Shown here one piece after another: positions 16,942-26,277 of a DNA stretch of 64,000 bases. The stretch is taken from positions 2,489,501 to 2,553,500 of the forward strand of contig NZ_CP033324.1 in the NCBI RefSeq assembly GCF_003710085.1, in the 5' to 3' direction. The notes under the pieces were generated by a model. The model had not been told where the DNA came from, did not search any database, and saw only the letters and a program-made list of their open reading frames with translations. The DNA is from Nocardioides pantholopis (lineage in GTDB: Bacteria > Actinomycetota > Actinomycetes > Propionibacteriales > Nocardioidaceae). The translations under genes were made by a program, and so were the position numbers. Position 1 is the stretch's first letter. Each line of letters starts with the position of its first letter.

Positions 16942-17361
16942 ATGAGCGTGCTGGAGGAGAAGCGGGCCTGCGCCCCGCGGGGCCGGGTCCGGGACGCCTG
17001 GCCGGTGGCGGTCGTCGCCGCCGCAGCCGCGGCGCTGGTCTGGTGCCTGGCCACCCTGGTGGCCTCGGTGGACCTGACCGTGCGCACCGGCTCTGGGAGC
17101 CAGCCGGTGAACGTGGTGTCGGTGATCGTCACCTCGATCGTCGTGACCCTGGCCGGCGCCGGGCTGCTGCAGGTGCTCGATCGTCGTACCCGTCGCGGCC
17201 TGGCGATCTGGACCTGGGTCGCGCTCACGGTCCTAGCGATGTCGTTGCCCGGCCCCCTGGCGGCAACGAGCCCGGCGGCCGGGGTGACCCTGGTGGCGCT
17301 CCACCTGCTCGTGGGCGGGGTCGTGATCGTCGGGCTGCGGGCCCGGCACCCGGGCCGCTAG
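16942..17361 (+). CDS. DUF6069-type small membrane protein
   Basis: 139 residues. The start has GGAGGG at 16930-16935. Four hydrophobic segments are visible, near residues 22-45, 58-80, 90-108 and 112-132, with short loops. The pattern fits the DUF6069 family of actinobacterial membrane proteins. It ends one base before the GTG of a sensor kinase and probably forms a three-gene operon with the kinase and its regulator. It may be an accessory sensor or an immunity-like membrane protein; neither is shown. Confidence 0.72.
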   Translation: MSVLEEKRACAPRGRVRDAWPVAVVAAAAAALVWCLATLVASVDLTVRTGSGSQPVNVVSVIVTSIVVTLAGAGLLQVLDRRTRRGLAIWTWVALTVLAMSLPGPLAATSPAAGVTLVALHLLVGGVVIVGLRARHPGR

Positions 17362-17362
17362 C

Positions 17363-18472
17363 GTGAGCGCCGTGACGAGCTGTCCCCCGGGAGCCTGGAG
17401 GCGCAACGTCTCGGTGCTCGTGTGGACTCCGGTGCTCCTGCTCGGCCCGGTCCTCGACGTCCGAGGGTCTACCGGGTCGATCGTCCTCCAGGTCGCGATC
17501 ATCGTGGTCATCGCAGCCTCGGCCGTCACCGCGGCGCTGGCCGGCGGACCCCCGTGGCACGACGCGCGAGCGCCCCTCGCCCTGTCGACACTGATCGCGG
17601 CGACGGTCGCCGGCAGCACGCTGGAGAGTGCCCAGTGGCTGCCCACCTGGGTGCTGCTGGCCAACGCCCTGCCGAGCGCGATCCGGGGTCGCTGGCTGCT
17701 GCTGGCGATACCGGCCACGACGGCAGGATCCATGGGGGCCGCCTGGATGGTTGCGCCTCACGACGGCACCCGGGTGCTCACCCAGGGCTTCGTGGTCGTG
17801 CTCGCCGGGCTGGCGAACGCCGCCTTCACCGCCCTCATCGACACCGTCTCCGAGCTGCGGCGGACTCGCCAGGAGCTGGCGCGGGTCGCGGTGGCCGAGG
17901 AGCGGGACCGCTTCTCCCGCGACCTGCACGACCTGCTCGGGCACACGCTGTCGGTCATGGTCGTCAAGGCGCAGGCCGTACGCCGGCTCGTCGCGGCGGA
18001 CCCCGCGGCGGCCGTCGCGCACGCGGTGGACATCGAGCAGATCGGGCGGCGGGCGCTGGTCGACGTACGCCAGGCGGTCGACGCGATGCGCTCACCCACC
18101 CTGGCCGAGGAGGTGGCCGGGGCCTGCCACGCCCTCGACGCCGCTGGGATCGCCACCAGGGTCGACGGCTCCCCGGTCGTGGCCAGCGGGACCGCGGACG
18201 AGCTGCTGGCCTGGGTGGTGCGCGAGGGAGCGACCAACGTACTGCGGCACTCCGGCGCCTCCACCTGCCGGATCTCGCTGTCCGACGTCGACGGCCGGGT
18301 GGCCCTGACGATCGCGGACGACGGCATGGGCGCACCGCCGACATCGGCCCCGCGCGTGGGCGGGCTGGCGGGCCTGCGGGAGCGACTGGCCGCGGTGGGC
18401 GGGGACCTCGTCGTCGAGCCCGGGGACGACGGCTTCCGGCTGGTGGCCACGGTGCCGGGCGGCCGGGCGTGA
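17363..18472 (+). CDS. Sensor histidine kinase, NarL group (DesK-like)
   Basis: 369 residues. The N-terminal 160 residues contain about five hydrophobic segments without a large external loop, so the sensing domain is in the membrane. HisKA_3: AEERDRFSRDLHDLLGHTLS with His189. HATPase: VREGATNVLRHSGAST, DDGMGAP and GGLAGLRERLAAVGGDL. Short all-membrane sensors of this group respond to membrane state or cell-wall antibiotics. The stop overlaps the GTG of the regulator gene (GTGA). A GTG at 17372 is an alternative start. Confidence 0.9.
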   Translation: MSAVTSCPPGAWRRNVSVLVWTPVLLLGPVLDVRGSTGSIVLQVAIIVVIAASAVTAALAGGPPWHDARAPLALSTLIAATVAGSTLESAQWLPTWVLLANALPSAIRGRWLLLAIPATTAGSMGAAWMVAPHDGTRVLTQGFVVVLAGLANAAFTALIDTVSELRRTRQELARVAVAEERDRFSRDLHDLLGHTLSVMVVKAQAVRRLVAADPAAAVAHAVDIEQIGRRALVDVRQAVDAMRSPTLAEEVAGACHALDAAGIATRVDGSPVVASGTADELLAWVVREGATNVLRHSGASTCRISLSDVDGRVALTIADDGMGAPPTSAPRVGGLAGLRERLAAVGGDLVVEPGDDGFRLVATVPGGRA

Positions 18473-19074
18473 TCCGCGTGCTGCTGGCCGAGGACCAGGC
18501 GATGATGCGCGGGGCGATCGCCGTGCTCCTCGATCTCGAGGACGACATCGAGGTCGTGGCGCAGGTCTCGCACGGGACCTCGATCGTGCCCACCGCGCTC
18601 GCGCTGCGGCCGGACGTCGCGCTGCTCGACATCGAGCTGCCGGGCGTCTCCGGCCTGGACGCCGCCGCGGACCTGGCGGCGCAGGTGCCGCAGTGCCGGG
18701 TGGTCATCGTGACGACCTTCGGCCGGCCCGGCTACCTGCAGCGGGCGATGGCGGCGGGGGCGGTCGGCTTCCTGGTCAAGGACGGGCCGGTCGAGGGGCT
18801 GGCGGAGGCGATCCGGCAGGTAGTCGCCGGCCGGACCGTGATCGACCCCGAGCTCGCGGGCGCCGCGCTGCGGACCCCGCCGAGCCCCCTCACCCACCGC
18901 GAGCGGGACGTGCTGGCGGCCGCCGAGAGCGGATCCACCGTCGCCGACATCGCCGGGCTGCTGCACCTCTCGCCGAGCACGGTGCGCAACTACCTCTCCG
19001 ACGCCATCGGCAAGACCGGCACCCGCAACAAGACCGAGGCGGCGCTGCTCGCCCGGCGCAACGGCTGGCTCTGA
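18469..19074 (+). CDS. NarL-family response regulator (DesR-like)
   Basis: 201 residues. Receiver IRVLLAEDQAMMRGAIAVLL with Asp54 in VALLDIELPG and Lys in GFLVKDGP. LuxR helix-turn-helix: LTHRERDVLAAAESGSTVAD followed by HLSPSTVRNYLSDAIGKTG. The start overlaps the kinase stop by 4 bases, so kinase and regulator should be made in a fixed ratio. Its operon is led by the DUF6069 protein, but no separate target operon is obvious. Confidence 0.92.
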   Translation: MIRVLLAEDQAMMRGAIAVLLDLEDDIEVVAQVSHGTSIVPTALALRPDVALLDIELPGVSGLDAAADLAAQVPQCRVVIVTTFGRPGYLQRAMAAGAVGFLVKDGPVEGLAEAIRQVVAGRTVIDPELAGAALRTPPSPLTHRERDVLAAAESGSTVADIAGLLHLSPSTVRNYLSDAIGKTGTRNKTEAALLARRNGWL

Positions 19075-19101
19075 GCCCACGCGGGACCGTCGCAGCCGCG
19101 G

Positions 19102-20070
19102 TCAGTCCACGAGGTCGCGCAGCATCCGGTCCGAGGCCAGCAGCGCGTCGCGGTCGTACGTCGAGGCGCTCGACATCAGCTCGTCAGCCTCGGTGCGCTC
19201 GATGAGCGGGCCCAGGCGCCGCCTTACCGTCGCGGGGCTCCCGGCCACGGTGCGGTCCAGCGAGGCCTCGACCCGGCTCTGCACCTGGGCCGGCCAGGTG
19301 GCCCCGCGGATCGCGGCCACCGGCTCCAGCGGCGGGAACTCGCCCTCGCGCCGCGACCGCGCCATCGCCCACGCCTCCGGGAGCGCGAGCTCCCGTGCGG
19401 TCGCGTCGTCGTCGGCGAGCAGGACGTCCAGGGAGATCGTCACCCACGGCTCGCTGCCGAGGTGCGGTCGGAACTGCCGCCGGTAGCGGTTCAGGGCACC
19501 GGGCAGCTCCTCGGAGTCGAGGATGGGTCCCCCGACCACGACCGGCAGCCCCAGACGCGCGGCGAGGTCGATCCCGCGTCCGGTGGCGAGCAGGTACATC
19601 GGCACCGACCGACGGGTGGCCGGACGGGCCGTCACCTCGGCCTCACCCGCGAGGTAGCTGCGCAGCTCGGCCAGGTCGTCCTCGAAGGAGTCGGGGGCGT
19701 CGAGGTCGCGGCGCAGCGCGCGGCGCACCGGTGCGGTGAAGCCGAGCGAGCGGCCCAGCCCGAGGTCGACCCGATCGGGATGCAGCGCGTCGAGGACCAG
19801 GAACTGCTCGGCCACCACCAGCGGCTGGTGCAGCGGCAGCATCACGCCGCCCGATCCGATCCGGATCCGCGAGGTGCGGGCACCGATGGCGGCCAGCAGG
19901 ACCGCCGGCGTACCGGACCCGATGCCGGGGACGCCGTGGTGCTCAGCCACCCAGAACCGCTCGTAGCCGACCGCCTCCGCGTGCCCGGCGCGCGCCACCG
20001 TCGCTGGCAGCGCGTCGGCGTCGGGAGAGCCGACGCGGGTCCGGGATCGGTCGAGCAGCGAGAGATTCAC
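19102..20070 (-). CDS. LLM-class flavin-dependent oxidoreductase
   Basis: 322 residues from a GTG at 20070. Luciferase-like monooxygenase pattern: NLSLLDRSRTRVGSPDADAL, GYERFWVAEHHGVPGIGSGT, TSRIRIGSGGVMLPLHQPLV, VDLGLGRSLGF and the C-terminal AGSPATVRRRLGPLI. This is the alkanal-monooxygenase-like LLM group (bacterial luciferase alpha-like), which uses reduced FMN or F420. The frame is open upstream to 20298, but the alignment-like start is LSLLDRS. Substrate unknown. Confidence 0.88.
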   Translation of the reverse strand: MNLSLLDRSRTRVGSPDADALPATVARAGHAEAVGYERFWVAEHHGVPGIGSGTPAVLLAAIGARTSRIRIGSGGVMLPLHQPLVVAEQFLVLDALHPDRVDLGLGRSLGFTAPVRRALRRDLDAPDSFEDDLAELRSYLAGEAEVTARPATRRSVPMYLLATGRGIDLAARLGLPVVVGGPILDSEELPGALNRYRRQFRPHLGSEPWVTISLDVLLADDDATARELALPEAWAMARSRREGEFPPLEPVAAIRGATWPAQVQSRVEASLDRTVAGSPATVRRRLGPLIERTEADELMSSASTYDRDALLASDRMLRDLVD

Positions 20071-20191
20071 GCCGGCCTCAACGCGGCGCGACGCCCTCCG
20101 CTTCCCCGTGCCCCGGGGTCGCCGACCGGAGTCGTGTGCCCGAGGACGCATCGGGGCGCGTGCTCGGGCACACGACTCCGAGCGTGGCCGG

Positions 20192-20632
20192 TCAGGTGCT
20201 CGGAACCCGGCCGCGCGCACATTCGATGAGCGCTGGGAGGTCGAGGCCGTACGTCGGACCGGAACCCTGCTGGTACGCCGCCAGCCGGCCCGCTGCACGC
20301 TCGAACAGCCTCGCGGCCCCCACGGTGTTCCCCCGCGCCTCGTGGGTCAGGCCCACGCACAGCTGGGCCAGCCCCTGCCACAGCTCGCGCTCCTCGTCCG
20401 GGCACGACTTCCACCGGACCTCCAGGGCCTCGTGCGCCGCGAAGGGGCGACCCTCGTCCAGCAGGGCCCGGGCGTACGCCAGGGTGTCCGCCGGCGAGCG
20501 CGGCTCCTCGGAGATCGGCTCGACGCCGCTCGCGCCGTACGGCAGGGGGCGTCCGAGCGGGTCACGTGGCCGGGCCTGCTGGGCTCGTCCGTGCTCGTTC
20601 CGGTCGCGATCGGCCGGTGGCTCCTGCTGCAT
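20192..20632 (-). CDS. DUF309 domain protein
   Basis: 146 residues from the ATG at 20632, which follows GGAGGGGG. The first 50 residues are polar and Arg/Pro-rich. The DUF309 domain follows: ARALLDEGRPFAAHEALEVR, WQGLAQLCVGLTHEARGNTV and AARLFERAAGRLAAY. DUF309 proteins are small helical bundles with conserved HE motifs and no assigned reaction. The gene stands alone; a 13-bp hairpin lies upstream. Confidence 0.82.
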   Translation of the reverse strand: MQQEPPADRDRNEHGRAQQARPRDPLGRPLPYGASGVEPISEEPRSPADTLAYARALLDEGRPFAAHEALEVRWKSCPDEERELWQGLAQLCVGLTHEARGNTVGAARLFERAAGRLAAYQQGSGPTYGLDLPALIECARGRVPST

Positions 20633-21111
20633 CGTTCCCCCTCCGTCAGGACACGGGCAGCCCACAGGGCTCCGCGGCATCCGGTCCCCACCGTACGGAC
20701 CCGGACCGTGGTGGGCCCGGCCGGCGCTGCGGCCGGGCCCACCAGGCAACCCCTGCCGATGTGGTCGGACCACTGTTTACGGATCACGGTCGCCACACAG
20801 GATCGGAACCTGCCGTAGCCCGTCCGCCCCAGGGGTGAGGCGAGGGCCCGAGTGTAGGAGCAGCGCATCTCCGCCCGCCACGAGAATGCTGGTGGGATCG
20901 GGCGGAGCGTCGCCGAATGCCGGAAGCCGGCACCGGTGCGCTAGTGTCGGTCGTGTTGAAGGGATGGCCTCTGGTCGTCCTTGCCGCGGACCTGATCGCG
21001 GCTCGTATCTCGTACTACCTGGTTTTCGGTTCGCTGGACATCAGCACGGTTTGGATGTCTTCAGCTATTCGAGTGGCACATTGCCCTCGACACCGAACAA
21101 AGGAACAGATC
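20633..21111. other. Gene-free stretch before the cold-shock gene
   Basis: About 480 bases contain no convincing gene. It holds the DUF309 ribosome site and promoter on the minus strand, a long hairpin at 20710-20743, and on the plus strand the probable promoter and long untranslated leader of the cold-shock gene. A TAGTGT at 20942-20947 could be a -10 element, which would give a leader of about 160 bases. Long structured leaders are usual for cold-shock genes. Confidence 0.5.
20710..20743. terminator. 13-bp perfect hairpin, terminator-like
   Basis: GGTGGGCCCGGCC and its exact complement GGCCGGGCCCACC are separated by 8 bases. The stem is all but one G/C. There is no T-run, so it may be a non-canonical actinobacterial terminator or an mRNA structure in the region upstream of DUF309. 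Its role is not settled by position, because no gene ends beside it. Confidence 0.45.
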
Positions 21112-21315
21112 ATGGCTCAGGGAACTGTCAAGTGGTTCAACGCTGACAAGGGCTTCGGCTTCATCGCCCAGGACGGTGGCGGCGAGGACGTGTTCGTCCA
21201 CTTCTCCGCGATCCAGTCCAGCGGCTACAAGTCGCTCGAAGAGAACCAGAAGGTTGAGTTCGACCTCGCCGCCGGCCCCAAGGGCCCGCAGGCTGAGAAC
21301 GTTCGCGTCTCCTGA
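21112..21315 (+). CDS. Cold-shock protein, CspA family
   Basis: 67-residue single cold-shock domain: [20 protein letters not shown] (RNP1 KGFGFI) and [14 protein letters not shown] (RNP2 VFVHF). It binds single-stranded RNA or DNA and acts as an RNA chaperone. AAAGGA sits 6 bases before the ATG. It is monocistronic, with a long leader upstream and a strong terminator 10 bases after the stop. Other csp paralogues will exist elsewhere, so I give no gene symbol. Confidence 0.97.
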   Translation: MAQGTVKWFNADKGFGFIAQDGGGEDVFVHFSAIQSSGYKSLEENQKVEFDLAAGPKGPQAENVRVS

Positions 21316-21325
21316 TCTCCTGACG

Positions 21326-21358
21326 AAGGGCCCCGACCGCACTGCGGTCGGGGCCCTT
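21326..21358 (+). terminator. Terminator of the cold-shock gene
   Basis: AAGGGCCCCGACCGCA and its exact complement flank a single base (effective loop of three), directly after the cold-shock stop, and are followed by a short T-containing tail (CGTGCATTT). On the minus strand it could also serve the end of the permease gene at 21392, as a bidirectional terminator. Confidence 0.9.
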
Positions 21359-21391
21359 CGTGCATTTCCTCAGGCTCCCGTCCCTGGCGGC

Positions 21392-22858
21392 TCACAGCTC
21401 CAGCACCCCCACCGCCAGCAGCACCCCCGCCAGGATCGCCAGCGCCCACAGCACCAGGCAGACGCCGAGCTCGGGCCGGGTGAAGGCCCGCTGGCCGCGC
21501 TCGCGGCGAGCCCGCAGGTACACCAGCGTGCCGGGGGCGTAGACCAGGCAGCCGAGGAGGAGGTAGCGCGATCCGGCGGCGTAGAGCAGGAGCAGCGAGT
21601 AGGCGACGGCCAGCAGCGCGACCAGCCGGTCCCGACGGCGGGTGGCGGCGCTCTCGGCGTCGTAGGTCTGGCCGGTGATCGTGAGCTTCAGCGCGTAGGC
21701 GCCCACCAGCAGGTAGGGCACCAGGGCGAGGGAGGTGTCCAGCTTGAGCATGAACTCCAGCGCGTCGTCGACGACGAGGACGAGCAGCAGGAACAGCTGC
21801 ACGGCGATGTTCGTGGTGACCAGGGCGGCGATGGGCGCGCCGTGGCGGTTCTCCCGGGCCAGCAGCCGGGGCATCACCTCGGTGCGGGCCGGGCTGAACA
21901 TCACCTCCGCGTTGAGCAGGGTCCAGGCCAGGTAGGCACCCAGGACCGACACGATCACGCCGAGGTCGATGAGCGTGGCGCCCCAGTCCCCCACGATCGA
22001 CTCCAGGACCGCCCCCATCGACGGCTGCTTCGCCGCGGCCAGGTCCCGCTGCGGGAGGACGCCGTAGGAGACCAGCGTGACCGACGAGAACAGGGCCAGG
22101 GTGCTGACGAAGCCCAGCACGGTCGCCCGCCCGACGTCCGCCCGGCGGCGCGCCATCCGGGAGTAGATGCTCGCGCCCTCGACGCCCAGGAACACGAACG
22201 TCGTGACCAGCATCGTGTCGGTCACCTCGTCGAAGAGCGACCCGGCCGTGTGGGGCCGGCCGCCCCAGAGGTTGTCGTCGAACTGGTCCGCCTGGAACGA
22301 GACCACCGCGATCACCACGAAGATCAGGATCGGCACCACCTTGGCGAGGGTGACGATCCGGTTGACCACGGCGGCCTGGCGTACGCCGCGCGCGATCAGC
22401 ACGTGCAGCACCCAGACCACTGCCGAGGCGAGCAGCACGGCCAGCACGGTGTTGCCCTGCCCGAGGCCCGGGAGGAACGCGCCCAGGCCGGCCATCGCGA
22501 AGGTCAGGAAGAAGACGTTGCCGACCACGTTGCTGGCCCAGTAGCCCCAGGCGGCGTTGAAGCCGGCGTAGTTGCCGAACCCGGCCTGGGCGTAGATGTA
22601 GATGCCGTTGTCGAGGTCGGGACGGCGGACCGCGAGGGACTGGAAGACGAAGGCCAGCATCAGCATGCCCAGGCCCGCGAGGATCCAGGCGATCACCGCG
22701 CCGAGCACCCCGGTGGCCGCGCCGAAGTTCGCGGGCAGCGTGAACACCCCGCCGCCGACCATCGAGCCGACCACCATGGCGGCCAGGGTCAGCACCGAGA
22801 CGGTCTGGACCCGGCCGTCCGCCGCCGGGGCGGCCGTCTCCCGTGTCGCGTCGGCCAT
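21392..22858 (-). CDS. Amino-acid permease, basic amino acid/polyamine antiporter type
   Basis: 488 residues with about twelve membrane helices. The first helix carries the APC-family signature VGSMVGGGVFTLPANFG. Further matches to the arginine/ornithine-type antiporter subgroup are YIYAQAGFGNYAGFNAAWGY, WVLHVLIARGVRQAAVVNRI, FVFLGVEGASIYSRMARRRA and DLGVIVSVLGAYLAWTLLNA. It starts 4 bases after the lysX stop, so it belongs to the same operon. Supply or exchange of lysine for LysX is a reasonable inference; the substrate itself is not proven by sequence. Confidence 0.88.
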   Translation of the reverse strand: MADATRETAAPAADGRVQTVSVLTLAAMVVGSMVGGGVFTLPANFGAATGVLGAVIAWILAGLGMLMLAFVFQSLAVRRPDLDNGIYIYAQAGFGNYAGFNAAWGYWASNVVGNVFFLTFAMAGLGAFLPGLGQGNTVLAVLLASAVVWVLHVLIARGVRQAAVVNRIVTLAKVVPILIFVVIAVVSFQADQFDDNLWGGRPHTAGSLFDEVTDTMLVTTFVFLGVEGASIYSRMARRRADVGRATVLGFVSTLALFSSVTLVSYGVLPQRDLAAAKQPSMGAVLESIVGDWGATLIDLGVIVSVLGAYLAWTLLNAEVMFSPARTEVMPRLLARENRHGAPIAALVTTNIAVQLFLLLVLVVDDALEFMLKLDTSLALVPYLLVGAYALKLTITGQTYDAESAATRRRDRLVALLAVAYSLLLLYAAGSRYLLLGCLVYAPGTLVYLRARRERGQRAFTRPELGVCLVLWALAILAGVLLAVGVLEL

Positions 22859-22862
22859 CGGC

Positions 22863-25800
22863 TCAGCGCTGCGGCTTCACCAGCGGAAACAGGATCGTGT
22901 CCCGGATGCTGAGGCCGGTGAGGTTCATGACCAGCCGGTCGATGCCCAGCCCCATGCCGCCGGTCGGCGGCATCCCGTACTCCAGCGCCTGGAGGAAGTC
23001 CTCGTCGACCTGCATCGCCTCGGCGTCCCCCGCGGCCGCCAGCAGGGACTGCGCGACCAGCCGCTCCCGCTGGTCGACGGGATCGATCAGCTCCGAGTAC
23101 GCAGTGCCCTGCTCGGCGCCGAAGATCACCAGGTCCCACTTCTCGGTCAGCCGCGGGTCGTGCCGGTGCGGCCGGGTCAGCGGCGCGTTCTCCTTGGGGA
23201 AGTCGGTGTAGAAGACCGGAGTGGTGGTCCGGCCCTCGCACAGCTCGCCGTAGATCTCCTCGAGCACGAACCCCCAGGACGGGTCGAGGTCGAGCTCGAG
23301 GCCGATCCGCTCCGCGTGGCCGAGCAGGGTCCGCAGCGGGGTGTCGGTGGTGACCTCCTCGCCGAGCGCCTCCGAGACCGCCTGGCAGATCGTCTTCACC
23401 GGCCACTCCCCCGACAGGTCGTACTCGACGACCCTCCCGTCCGGGCCCGGGCGGCGGGCCACCGGTGCGCCGTACACAGCGGTGGCCGCCTCCTGGATGA
23501 GCTCCTGGGTCAGCACCCGCATGGTCGCGTAGTCGCCGTAGGTCTCGTAGACCTCCAGCGAGGTGAACTCGGGGTTGTGCTTGAAGTCGGCGCCCTCGTT
23601 GCGGAACTGGCGGCCGACCTCGAAGACCTTCTCCATGCCCCCGACCAGCAGCCGCTTGAGGTGCAGCTCGGTCGCGATCCGCAGGTAGAGGTCGAGGTCG
23701 TAGGCGTTGATGTGGGTCTCGAACGGGCGGGCGTTGGCACCGCCGTGGACGGTCTGCAGGACCGGGGTCTCGACCTCGGTGAAGCCCCGGGCCTGCAACG
23801 AGTCCCGCACGCTGCGGACCACCGCCGCCCGCTGGTAGGCGATCGTGCGCGACTCGGGGCGCACGATCAGGTCGACGTACCGCATCCGGACCCGGGCGTC
23901 GGGGTCGGTGAGCCCCTGGTGCTTGTCCGGCAGCGGGCGCAGCGCCTTGCTCGCGAGCAGCACCGACTCGGCACGGACCGTGAGCTCGCCCTTCTTCGTG
24001 GTGATCACCCGCCCGGTGACGCTCACGTGGTCGCCGAGGTCGATCGCGTGCTCCCAGAACGCCAGGTCTGCCTCGGAGACGTGCGCCGCGTCCACCATCA
24101 CCTGCAGGTCGCCGCTGCCGTCGCGCAGGGTGGCGAAGCCGAGGCGCCCCATGTCCCGCTTGAGCAGCACCCGGCCGACGACGCTGACAGTGGTCCCGGT
24201 CTCGGTGCCGGGCGCGAGGTCGCCGGCGACCAGGCCGCGGACCTCGGCGAGCGTGTGGGTCCGGGGTGCCGAGACCGGGTACGGGTCGATCCCGGCCGCC
24301 CGGATCCTGTCGAGCTTGACGCGGCGGACCCGCATCTGCTCGGGCAGGTGGTCGGGCGAGACGGCCTCGGCGACGACGTCGGGGGCCGGCGGGATCAGGG
24401 CGCGGACGGCAGCGGCGTGGTCGGCACCGCCGGTCTCCAGGCCGTCCCCCCCGTCGTGCGCGCGCCCCTGGCGGCGCAGCATCGTGATCGACGGCGCGGT
24501 CAGGAACCCCTCGGCGTTGCCCGCCGCCATCCCGACCCGGGGCAGGTCGGAGGTGTACTCGTAGCCGAGGTAGCGCGGCTGCCACTGCGGCAGGTACTTG
24601 GCGTTCGAGCGGTAGAGCGACTCCAGCTGCCAGTTCCGGCTGGCCAGCAGCAGGCCCTGGCGCCACAGCCGGGCGACCGGGCCGGCGCCGATCTCGGCGC
24701 CGCGCTCGAAGGCCTCGCGGAACATCGCGAAGTTCAGCGAGACCGGCCCGATCCCGAACGTCGGGGCCTGCTCGGCGAGGCTGGCGATCATCAGCTCGAC
24801 CAGACCGTTGTCGGACGTCGGGTCGCGGCGCATCAGGTCCAGCGACAGCCCCGTGTGGCCCCACGGCACGAAGCTCAGGAACCCGCGCAGGGCGCCCTCG
24901 GCGTCGTACGCCGCGACCAGGACGCAGGCGCCGTCCAGCGGGTCCCCGAGCCGGCCGAGCGCCATCGAGAACCCCCGCTCGTCGCCGCCGTCGCCGCGCC
25001 ACGACCCGGCCGCGGCGTCCAGCGCGGCGAAGTCGGCCTCGGTCAGGCTCGCGTGCCGCTGCACCCGGGTGGTGTAGCCGCGGCGATGGAGACGGGAGAC
25101 CGACCGGCGCACCGACTTCATGCCGGGTGCGTTGAGCGAGAAGTCGGCCATGTCGACGACCGCCTCGTCACCGATGTCGAGCAGCGACAGCCCGGCGTCG
25201 GCGTACGCCAGCGCGCCTTCGTGGCCGGCGCCCATCACCGCCAGCGACCAGCCCTTCGCCCGGGCCTCCGCGCGCCAGCGCCCGATCGCCTCGGGCCAGT
25301 ACGCCGGGTCGCCGACCGGGTTCCCGCTGGCCAGGCTCACCGAGCCGACCGTGCGGTAGGAGACCCCGGCCCGCGCGGTCTCGGGGCTGCCGCTGTCCCA
25401 CACCACCGCCTTGTCGCGCCGGGTGGCGAAGTAGCCGAGCGAGTCGTGGTCGCCGAAGTCGCGCAGCAGCCCCCGCACCCGGGCCTCATCGGCGACTCCG
25501 AGGGTGCGGGTGTCGCGCGGCGCCCGGAACAGGATCAGCGCGGCGCCGAGCACGACCACGGCGCCGAGCACCCCGATGAGCAGGCGTACCCACCACGGCG
25601 CGCTGGCCTCGGGCTGGGAGCCGATCCGCCCGAGGTCGATGAGGATCGCGTCGAGGACGTAGCCGAGCGAGCCGGAGTAGCTCGCGGAGCGCCCGAAGGC
25701 ACTGACGAGCGCGCCCCCGACCACGACGGTCAGCAGCCCGCCGCCGAGGAAGATCGCCAGCGCCGTCCACAGGCTTCCCGGCGCGCGGCGGGCGACGAAC

Positions 25801-26264
25801 TGGTGGCGCACCCGGACCGCGAGGACGATCGCCGCGCCGACGACCACCAGGCCGATCGCGGACAGCGCCACGTCCGCACCCTCGGCGATCGAGAGCAGCC
25901 GCCCGATCTCGGGGACGCCGAGCCACCACAGCACGACGACCCACCACGCCGCGAGCAGCCGGCGGCGCAGCGCGACGGCCGTGACCAGCAGGAGCGCGGC
26001 GTAGACCAGGCTCGGCACCACCGGGACGGTCAGCAGCGAGATGGGGTCGGCGGACTGCGCGAAGTAGCGGTGCCAGGGCGGCACCAGCGCCACCACCGCG
26101 GCCAGCGCGGCGAAGAGGAACATCGCGCCGGCGAACCGGTCCGGCCACCGGTCGTCCAGGGGCCGGTGGCGACGCAGCCGACGCTCGGGGGTGGCCTCTG
26201 CGGTGGCCTCGTCAGGGAGTTCGACAGGTGGCTCAGCAGGGTGTCGGGCGGTGGTCTCCGTCAT
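22863..26264 (-). CDS. lysX: Bifunctional lysylphosphatidylglycerol synthetase/lysyl-tRNA synthetase
   Basis: 1133 residues. Residues 40-250 form about six membrane helices. Residues 260-600 are the MprF-type lysyl transferase (GYFATRRDKAVVWDSG, AGHEGALAYADAGL, GDGGDERGFSMALGRLGDPL). Residues about 640-760 form an OB fold (GRVLLKRDMGRLGFATLRDG). The C-terminus is a complete class II LysRS core: RMRYVDLIVRP, motif 2 FEVGRQFRNEGADFKHNPEF, motif 3 GMGLGIDRLVMNLTG. The enzyme charges tRNA with lysine and transfers it to phosphatidylglycerol, giving resistance to cationic peptides. Both halves look intact. It lies between DUF998 (13-base gap) and the permease. Confidence 0.96.
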   Translation of the reverse strand: MTETTARHPAEPPVELPDEATAEATPERRLRRHRPLDDRWPDRFAGAMFLFAALAAVVALVPPWHRYFAQSADPISLLTVPVVPSLVYAALLLVTAVALRRRLLAAWWVVVLWWLGVPEIGRLLSIAEGADVALSAIGLVVVGAAIVLAVRVRHQFVARRAPGSLWTALAIFLGGGLLTVVVGGALVSAFGRSASYSGSLGYVLDAILIDLGRIGSQPEASAPWWVRLLIGVLGAVVVLGAALILFRAPRDTRTLGVADEARVRGLLRDFGDHDSLGYFATRRDKAVVWDSGSPETARAGVSYRTVGSVSLASGNPVGDPAYWPEAIGRWRAEARAKGWSLAVMGAGHEGALAYADAGLSLLDIGDEAVVDMADFSLNAPGMKSVRRSVSRLHRRGYTTRVQRHASLTEADFAALDAAAGSWRGDGGDERGFSMALGRLGDPLDGACVLVAAYDAEGALRGFLSFVPWGHTGLSLDLMRRDPTSDNGLVELMIASLAEQAPTFGIGPVSLNFAMFREAFERGAEIGAGPVARLWRQGLLLASRNWQLESLYRSNAKYLPQWQPRYLGYEYTSDLPRVGMAAGNAEGFLTAPSITMLRRQGRAHDGGDGLETGGADHAAAVRALIPPAPDVVAEAVSPDHLPEQMRVRRVKLDRIRAAGIDPYPVSAPRTHTLAEVRGLVAGDLAPGTETGTTVSVVGRVLLKRDMGRLGFATLRDGSGDLQVMVDAAHVSEADLAFWEHAIDLGDHVSVTGRVITTKKGELTVRAESVLLASKALRPLPDKHQGLTDPDARVRMRYVDLIVRPESRTIAYQRAAVVRSVRDSLQARGFTEVETPVLQTVHGGANARPFETHINAYDLDLYLRIATELHLKRLLVGGMEKVFEVGRQFRNEGADFKHNPEFTSLEVYETYGDYATMRVLTQELIQEAATAVYGAPVARRPGPDGRVVEYDLSGEWPVKTICQAVSEALGEEVTTDTPLRTLLGHAERIGLELDLDPSWGFVLEEIYGELCEGRTTTPVFYTDFPKENAPLTRPHRHDPRLTEKWDLVIFGAEQGTAYSELIDPVDQRERLVAQSLLAAAGDAEAMQVDEDFLQALEYGMPPTGGMGLGIDRLVMNLTGLSIRDTILFPLVKPQR

Positions 26265-26277
26265 CCGGGTCGTCCCT

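Noticed and set aside
20760..20830. tRNA-like sequence on the minus strand
   Set aside because: GGTTCCGATCC resembles a T-loop, but the loop has the wrong bases and no acceptor or anticodon stem can be formed.
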